This document shows, piece by piece, positions 5,588-9,773 of a DNA stretch of 9,773 nt. Every line of letters begins with the position of its first letter. The first letter of the stretch is position 1. The position numbers were made by a program, and so were the translations under genes. The DNA lies in contig JAKRSE010000304.1 in the NCBI GenBank assembly GCA_022402505.1, positions 1-9,773 of the forward strand. Reading direction: 5' to 3'. This DNA is from Fimbriimonadaceae bacterium. GTDB taxonomy: Bacteria > Armatimonadota > Fimbriimonadia > Fimbriimonadales > Fimbriimonadaceae. The notes under the pieces are model-generated. The model did not search any database. It had not been told where the DNA came from and saw only the letters and a list, made by a program, of their open reading frames with translations.

Positions 5588-6536
5588 GGTTCCAAACTCC
5601 GAGATCAGGCTCCAGTCGACGGCTCCCCGGGCCGAAGACGTCCTCTTGGGCGCGTTCAAGCGGCACCGGACCACGCCGATCGAGGCGATCTACGTCCAGC
5701 GGAGCCTGTTCCGGAATGAAGAGGTCGTCCTGAAGATGACGGTGGATCGCCGGCGATCCGTTCGGGTCGATGTTCTTCGCCCTCTCCTCCACGAGGGGCT
5801 CGCCAGCCTGGACAACGGCCGCGAGCTGAAGTCATTTCGACCGGACTCCGGCCGCCTGAGCATCCAGCGCTCGCCCCTGATGGGTCAGCCCAGCCCGGAG
5901 TCTCGGGTGCGGCTGGTTTCGGTGAACTACGGCCTCAGCCTTCAGCCTGGGAGGATCACCGCCGGACGGCCGACCTGGGACCTGAAGCTCACCGCCCGCC
6001 GGGACGAGGTGCCCGACCGCACCTGGACCCTCGACCGCCAGACCCTCACTCCGCTGAGGATCACGGTGCGGGGCGGTGAGTCCGGCGAACTGACCGCCCT
6101 CCAGGCCCTCAGCTTCCGAGTTCTGGAAGGCCGGGTGCCGGACCTGAAGCTGGAGCCCGGAGGCCGCATCCAGCCCGTTCGGCTCTGGGGTCCGGAACCC
6201 TGGACAGGGGCCGCCCGGCAGAGGGCGAGGCTCGGATTCGACCCCGCCATGCCGCCGCGCCTGCCGTATGGATTCACGGTCCTCGCGCGAGAGCTGGGCG
6301 GCGCGGAGGCGAAGCCCTTCTTCGCCCTCAGAGTCAGCGACGGCATCCAGACCGCGACCCTCTACCAGTGGAGCAGCCGGGTGCATGGGGAGGCCAATCC
6401 CGTCGGTCAAGACCCGCTCTATCTGGACCAGCGAGGCGTCCGTTTCGCCGTCTTCGGCGATCTGCCTCCCGAACTGGCGAGGACTCTGCTGGGATCGCTC
6501 CTGCTCCCGAGCGCTCAACCGAACACCCGTCCTTGA
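5532..6536 (+). CDS. RseB/MucB-like sigma-E regulatory protein, up to 334 aa
   Basis: RseB-type proteins sit outside the cytoplasm, bind the anti-sigma factor and sense misfolded envelope proteins or lipids. The N-terminal domain (about 34-205) has a LolA-like look: AEDVLLGAFKRH, then VRVDVLRPLLHEGL, then LDNGRELKSFRPDSGRL, the 'DNG..l..F.P' pattern of lipoprotein-carrier/RseB folds. The C-terminal domain has LPYGF (244-248), RVSDG (267-271) and FGDLP (308-312), matching the 'LP.GF ... SDG ... vGelP' layout of the MucB/RseB C-terminal domain. The only start is TTG 5532, with GAAGGA 10 nt upstream, inside the anti-sigma gene (56-nt overlap). The first 20 residues are Pro-rich linker, with no signal peptide or membrane helix, which is odd for RseB. 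The first in-frame ATG is deep within the domain. It may be expressed as a +1 frameshift extension of the anti-sigma factor. Confidence 0.8.
   Translation: MPFPFPPLPQPEPPRLVPEVPNSEIRLQSTAPRAEDVLLGAFKRHRTTPIEAIYVQRSLFRNEEVVLKMTVDRRRSVRVDVLRPLLHEGLASLDNGRELKSFRPDSGRLSIQRSPLMGQPSPESRVRLVSVNYGLSLQPGRITAGRPTWDLKLTARRDEVPDRTWTLDRQTLTPLRITVRGGESGELTALQALSFRVLEGRVPDLKLEPGGRIQPVRLWGPEPWTGAARQRARLGFDPAMPPRLPYGFTVLARELGGAEAKPFFALRVSDGIQTATLYQWSSRVHGEANPVGQDPLYLDQRGVRFAVFGDLPPELARTLLGSLLLPSAQPNTRP
5582..5588 (+). other. candidate +1 frameshift site (CCC-TGA-G) at the end of the anti-sigma gene
   Basis: The anti-sigma frame ends in proline CCC (5582-5584) followed by stop TGA (5585-5587). A +1 slip of the proline tRNA from CCC to CCT places GAG next and continues as EVPNSEIRLQ in the RseB-like frame with no other change. 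No Shine-Dalgarno-like stimulator is present just upstream and I see no convincing downstream pseudoknot. The call rests on the shifty codon, the slow stop and the protein architecture. Confidence 0.35.
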
Positions 6537-6609
6537 GTGGGACCGGGAACGTGAGCGCGGATGCAGCAGTTTGATTGGAAACACCTGAGGAGCTTCCGCC
6601 GCCGAGAAA

Positions 6610-6633
6610 CCAACCCGGTCGATCGGTCGTTGG
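6610..6633 (+). promoter_or_regulatory. imperfect palindrome upstream of the HtrA gene
   Basis: CCAAC (6610-6614) pairs with GTTGG (6629-6633), and inside them CCG pairs with CGG around GTCGAT, leaving two unpaired bases. It lies 46 nt before the ATG at 6680, in the 143-nt gap after the RseB-like gene. It could be an operator or an RNA leader hairpin. No convincing promoter was found in this gap, so the protease may be cotranscribed with the sigma module. Confidence 0.25.
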
Positions 6634-6679
6634 AACAGCCAGAGACAACCGCACGCGGAAGAGCGAGCAGACAAAGATC

Positions 6680-8263
6680 ATGAGGCCCAAGAAAACCCCC
6701 TACATCCTCCTGGCGGCCGGCGCCGTGCTGGCCGTGGCCGCCGGCGCAACCATGATGCAGCCCGGTCCGGTCAAGCGGGGAACGCCGGCATTTCAGCCGT
6801 CCCTGCCCGTCAATGCCGGCAACGGGGCCGGCCTTTCGGCTGCCGAAGGCCTGGCAAACCTCCAGGCTGAAGACGCGGCCCTCAGCGACCTCGTTTCGGC
6901 GGTCTCCGGTTCGGTTGTGACCATCCGGGGCGAATCGATGGGAGGCACGGGCAGCGGGTTCGTCTACCGCCAGGACGGCTGGATCGTGACCAACGACCAC
7001 GTCACCAGCGGAGCTCGAACCGTCACGGTGGTGATGAACGACGGCCGTGAATTCCAGGGCCGCGTCTACTCGGCGAACGATCGGCAGATCGACCTTTCCG
7101 TGGTGAAGATTGAAGCCAGGGATCTCCCGGTCCTGCCGCTTGCCGACACCGAGACCGTTCGCCCCGGCCAGATCACGATTGCGGTGGGATCGCCGTTCGG
7201 CCTGGACAGCACGGTGACCATCGGCCACGTCAGCGCCCTCAACCGACCGGCCGCCGTCCCCGACCCTCGGCTGCGCGACGCCCGGCTCTACACGGGCATG
7301 ATCCAGACCGACGCCGCGATCAATCCCGGCAACAGCGGCGGACCGCTGCTGAACATCCGCGGCGAGGTGATCGGCGTGAACTCCACGATCAACACGACGA
7401 CGGGAAGCAGCGCCGGCATCGGATTCGCGATCCCGAGCAACGTCGTGGAGGCGGTGGCGGATGAGCTGATCGAGAAGGGCAGCTTCGACCGCGGCATGCT
7501 GGGAGTCAGCTTCAACGAAGAGATCAAGCCCTTCCGGCTCAAGGAGCTCGGAATCCAGGGCGGAGTCGAAGCGGTCGAGGTCAGCCCGGAAGGGCCGGCC
7601 GCCAAGGCGGGCATCCGACCTCGGGACATCATCCTGCAGATCGACAACGAGCCGCTTCGGAACCAGTCGGACCTGCTGATCTCCATGTATCGGCGGAGCC
7701 CGGGCGAGAAGGTCTCCGTCACTTACCTGAGAGGCGGCCGACGTGAGACGGCTGACCTGACGCTTGGAGGCCGCGAGGCGGTCGCCCAGCTGGAGAGCCA
7801 GATGCGCGGCACCCCCAACGCACCTCAGACGCCCAACGTGCCCGAAGGCGAGATGCCGGAGCGGATGCGGGAGTTCTTCCGTGAGTTCGGCCCGGACGTC
7901 TTCCGGAACGGCGAACCCCGGACCCGAGAGCGAGGCGAAAACGCGCCCCGACCCCAGGGCGAACGACCGCGACTGGGAGTCAACGTGGAAGAGCCGACCG
8001 ACGCGACCCGGCGTCAGTTCCGGATCCCCGCAACGGAAAAGGGAGCGGTGGTCGTGACCGTGGCCCCGGGATCGCTGGCCGCCACCATGGGAGTCCGGTC
8101 GGGAGACCTGATCACCAAGATCAACGGCCGCGCCATCGAAGGACCGCAGCAGCTGGTCGAGGCGCTCGGCCGAGTTCAGCCGGGCAGCCGACTGACGGTG
8201 GAATCCCGGCGGTTCAGCGAGAGCGGCGCGGAGACCCTGGTCTTCACCACCGACTTCCGCTGA
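6680..8263 (+). CDS. HtrA/DegP-type trypsin-like serine protease with two PDZ domains, 527 aa
   Basis: This is an envelope protease/chaperone of the S1C family. From ATG 6680 it starts MRPKKTPYILLAAGAVLAVA, an uncleaved anchor or signal peptide (6-25). The protease domain runs about 70-260. The catalytic triad is His107 (TNDHVTSG), Asp138 (QIDLSVVKI) and Ser219 in GNSGGP; GSGFV and the loop VGSPFGL are also family hallmarks. PDZ1 covers about 272-362 (MLGVSFNEE ... GPAAKAGIRPRDIIL). A charged, Pro/Arg-rich linker (365-430) leads to PDZ2, about 431-515 (RLGVNVEE ... AATMGVRSGDLITKI). Two PDZ domains make it DegP/DegQ-like rather than DegS-like. The frame is open back to TTG 6575, but that extension is charged, would bury the signal peptide and has no ribosome site. 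It follows the sigma/anti-sigma/RseB genes and is followed by a GC-rich hairpin. It could be an effector of the regulon or act on the anti-sigma factor. Confidence 0.93.
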   Translation: MRPKKTPYILLAAGAVLAVAAGATMMQPGPVKRGTPAFQPSLPVNAGNGAGLSAAEGLANLQAEDAALSDLVSAVSGSVVTIRGESMGGTGSGFVYRQDGWIVTNDHVTSGARTVTVVMNDGREFQGRVYSANDRQIDLSVVKIEARDLPVLPLADTETVRPGQITIAVGSPFGLDSTVTIGHVSALNRPAAVPDPRLRDARLYTGMIQTDAAINPGNSGGPLLNIRGEVIGVNSTINTTTGSSAGIGFAIPSNVVEAVADELIEKGSFDRGMLGVSFNEEIKPFRLKELGIQGGVEAVEVSPEGPAAKAGIRPRDIILQIDNEPLRNQSDLLISMYRRSPGEKVSVTYLRGGRRETADLTLGGREAVAQLESQMRGTPNAPQTPNVPEGEMPERMREFFREFGPDVFRNGEPRTRERGENAPRPQGERPRLGVNVEEPTDATRRQFRIPATEKGAVVVTVAPGSLAATMGVRSGDLITKINGRAIEGPQQLVEALGRVQPGSRLTVESRRFSESGAETLVFTTDFR

Positions 8264-8282
8264 GGACGCGAAGACCGACCCG

Positions 8283-8316
8283 GCGAGGTCCGGAGCCGAA
8301 GGGCTCCGGGCCTCGC
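8283..8316 (+). terminator. strong GC-rich hairpin between the HtrA gene and efp
   Basis: GCGAGG-T-CCGGAGCC (8283-8297) pairs with GGCTCCGG-G-CCTCGC (8302-8316) around a GAAG loop. This gives a 15-bp stem with only one T-G wobble. It begins 19 nt after the protease stop. The following sequence is G/C-rich with no T-run, so termination would be of the U-less type, or the hairpin may instead protect the transcript 3' end. It separates the stress module from efp. Confidence 0.5.
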
Positions 8317-8378
8317 TCGGCCTTGGGGGGCCTGAACAAGCCGGATACAATCGCGGGAACGCCCATTGCGGCGCTCTC

Positions 8379-8945
8379 ATGGCCGACACCAGCGACTTCC
8401 GAAACGGCCTCGCCTTCAACATGGATGGCGAGATCGTCCAGATCATCGAATTCCAGCACGTCAAGCCCGGAAAGGGCGGCGCCTTCGTCCGCACCAAGCT
8501 CAAGAGGCTGCGCACCGGCGCCACCGTCGACAAGACCTTCCGCAGCGGCGAAAAGATCGACCCCGTCTTTCTGGAGCGGGTGGAATACCAGTACCTCTAC
8601 CGCCAGGGAGAGGAGCTGGTGCTGATGGACCTGGACAGCTTCGAGCAGATCAACGTCCCCGAGGCGGTGATCGGCGACGGCACCGAGTTCCTGAAGGAAG
8701 AGATGAAGGTGCTGGCCCTGGTCGCCAACGACGATGTTCTCGGCTACGAAATCCCCAACTTCGTCGAACTGGAGATCGCTCAGACCGACCCGGGATTCAA
8801 GGGCGACACGGTGAGCGGCAGCAGCACCAAGCCCGCCACCCTGGAGACCGGAGCCGTGATCCAGGTGCCCTACCACATCAAGGAAGGGGACGTCGTGAAG
8901 GTGGACACCCGAAGCGGCGCCTATCTTGAGCGCGTCAAGCGCTGA
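8379..8945 (+). CDS. efp: translation elongation factor P
   Basis: EF-P binds the ribosome between the P and E sites and rescues stalling at polyproline stretches. The 188-residue length is standard. The N-terminal KOW-like domain (1-65) has NGLAFNMDGEIVQIIEFQHV followed by PGKGGAF (30-36), with Lys32 at the tip of the loop that is post-translationally modified in many bacteria. The two OB domains follow: YQYLYRQGEELVLMD (about 70-84) and the C-terminal domain with GSSTKPATLETGAVIQVP (146-163), ending GDVVKVDTRSGAYLERV, the EF-P signature region. The ATG at 8379 has no Shine-Dalgarno sequence, so initiation may be leaderless or depend on an open upstream region. No modification enzyme (EpmA, EarP, YmfI) is encoded in this window. 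A 53-nt gap leads to the next gene. Confidence 0.97.
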   Translation: MADTSDFRNGLAFNMDGEIVQIIEFQHVKPGKGGAFVRTKLKRLRTGATVDKTFRSGEKIDPVFLERVEYQYLYRQGEELVLMDLDSFEQINVPEAVIGDGTEFLKEEMKVLALVANDDVLGYEIPNFVELEIAQTDPGFKGDTVSGSSTKPATLETGAVIQVPYHIKEGDVVKVDTRSGAYLERVKR

Positions 8946-8998
8946 ACGGGAACCGCCGGAACTCGTTATCCGCTAAACTTGGTGCGGGAGCTGAAGGG

Positions 8999-9773
8999 AT
9001 GGCTGGCAGAAGAGACAACGAAATCGGCGTGACCGCCGGAGCCCTGGGCGTTCTGGACACGATCGCCCGGTATGCGATGGGATTGGCGGCGTTGGTGCTT
9101 CTCGGCTGCGTCGGGATGCTGGTCTTCACCTACCAGGTCGGCAGCACGGGCACGGCCGAGCAGGTCTCGCGAAACGTCCAGCTCTTCGGCGGCCCGGCCG
9201 TGCTTGCCGCCGTCGTCTTCGGCGCGACCATCGCCTATCTCAACTGGGGCGAGGAGATTCTCGGAGTCCTGCTGCTGATCGGAGCCGGAGCCCTCGTCTT
9301 CGCCCCCTCCTACCTGCCCCTCATCTTCTCAGGCGGAAGCCAGACTCCCAACGGAACCGAGGCGCTGAACGCCGTCAGCCAGGCAGGCATCTTCCTCGGA
9401 ATCGTGGCGGTCATCGTTCTGGTGGTCGATGGGGTGACTCGCATCCGCGATCGGGCGGTCCTGGGAGCCAAGGCCGACCAGCTCAAGTTCGGCAAAGGAA
9501 TCCAGGAAGAGCGCGACGTGCAGAACGTCTTCCTGGGCAAGTGCTGGCAGCTGCCCTACTGCCGCAAGTTCGTCCGCGAAAAGTGCCCGATCTACCACGC
9601 GAAGCGGACTTGCTGGAAGGAGCGGGTCGGCTGCATGTGCGAAGAGACGGTCATCCGGAACGCCATGCAGAACAAGGCGGTGCCCAAAGACCCGGTCGCG
9701 GCGGCCAAGATGATCCCCTACAACAACCGCCTGCCTCTGGCACAAAAGAAGGAGCGGTGCGCCCAGTGCGTCA
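8999..9773 (+). CDS. uncharacterised polytopic membrane protein with two-CW-like cysteine motif (3'-truncated)
   Basis: From ATG 8999, with GGGAG 8 nt upstream, the frame stays open to the right edge (258 residues seen). Four hydrophobic segments lie at about 24-45, 64-82, 86-110 and 129-147, with a short charged N-terminus. A long soluble region follows from about 150. It contains CWQLPYC (182-188), EKCPIYHAKRTCW (195-206) and GCMC (211-214), then CAQC (254-257), i.e. Cys182, 188, 196, 205, 212, 214, 254, 257. The two Cys-Trp pairs, the 'CP-x-Y' element and the later C-x2-C match, from memory, the layout of two-CW domain proteins in bacteria, a small probable metal- or redox-binding module of unknown role. 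The cysteine region probably faces the cytoplasm given an even number of membrane helices and a positive N-terminus, but topology is inferred. The gene follows efp closely and may share its transcript. Confidence 0.85.
   Translation, partial: MAGRRDNEIGVTAGALGVLDTIARYAMGLAALVLLGCVGMLVFTYQVGSTGTAEQVSRNVQLFGGPAVLAAVVFGATIAYLNWGEEILGVLLLIGAGALVFAPSYLPLIFSGGSQTPNGTEALNAVSQAGIFLGIVAVIVLVVDGVTRIRDRAVLGAKADQLKFGKGIQEERDVQNVFLGKCWQLPYCRKFVREKCPIYHAKRTCWKERVGCMCEETVIRNAMQNKAVPKDPVAAAKMIPYNNRLPLAQKKERCAQCV

Noticed and set aside
6545..6652. GGGAAC (6545) and TGGAAC (6631) as -35 elements of a sigma-dependent promoter for the HtrA gene
   Set aside because: Neither has a recognisable ECF -10 element 16-17 bp downstream.
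5832..6674. 280-codon minus-strand frame opposite the RseB-like gene
   Set aside because: It is a GC-rich shadow frame. The plus strand has LPYGF, SDG and FGDLP family elements.
6575..6679. TTG-initiated N-terminal extension of the HtrA protein
   Set aside because: It would add 35 charged residues before a complete signal/anchor sequence, and it has no ribosome site. The ATG at 6680 is a better start.
6515..8533. 672-codon open frame on the minus strand across the HtrA gene and the start of efp
   Set aside because: It is antisense to two genes with clear catalytic and family motifs. Long antisense frames are common in GC-rich coding DNA, and its translation has low-complexity Arg/Gly/Leu-rich sequence without recognisable domains.
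1..9773. CRISPR arrays, insertion sequences, tandem repeats, phage attachment sites
   Set aside because: No regularly spaced repeats, transposase or integrase motifs, or duplicated tRNA 3' ends were seen. The tRNA-Ser 3' end has no second copy in the window.

Overview
This 9.8 kb window is GC-rich bacterial chromosome with no plasmid, phage, IS or CRISPR signature. The best hint of the lineage is the prepilin-like protein at 2529-3407. Its N-terminus (cleavage site G|FTLIE, then ILFPVFAQAKAAAKK, then a DYDD motif) is the style found in large numbers in Armatimonadota such as Fimbriimonas. That placement is an inference from memory of the family, not from a search.

Left part (1-3461): a 5'-truncated, probably exported beta-rich protein ends at 1066 and is followed by a strong intrinsic terminator (1077-1111). 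A complete tRNA-Ser(CGA) with encoded CCA lies at 1152-1239. Four genes then run leftwards on the minus strand (transcription order: prepilin-like protein, 90-aa lipoprotein, 134-aa lipoprotein, 150-aa exported protein). Hairpins sit in two of the gaps between them, so this is a cell-surface gene cluster with possible internal termination or attenuation.

Middle part (3578-8263, plus strand): holB (clamp-loader delta' subunit) is followed by a compact envelope-stress module: an ECF sigma factor, a zinc-binding membrane anti-sigma factor that overlaps it by ATGA, an RseB/MucB-like sensor domain that overlaps the anti-sigma gene in another frame, and an HtrA/DegP-type protease with two PDZ domains. 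The expected logic is that the anti-sigma factor holds the sigma factor at the membrane, the RseB-like domain senses envelope damage, and proteolysis releases the sigma factor. The HtrA protein would serve as effector or regulator.

Right part (8379-9773): efp (translation elongation factor P), then the start of an uncharacterised membrane protein that runs off the window. It carries a cysteine pattern resembling the 'two-CW' motif.

The most interesting observation is at the anti-sigma/RseB junction. The RseB-like frame has only a TTG start and no signal peptide, although RseB should act outside the cytoplasm. The anti-sigma frame ends in CCC-TGA, and a single +1 slip on the proline codon would join the membrane anti-sigma factor directly to the RseB-like domain. 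This may be programmed frameshifting, an assembly indel, or simple gene overlap.
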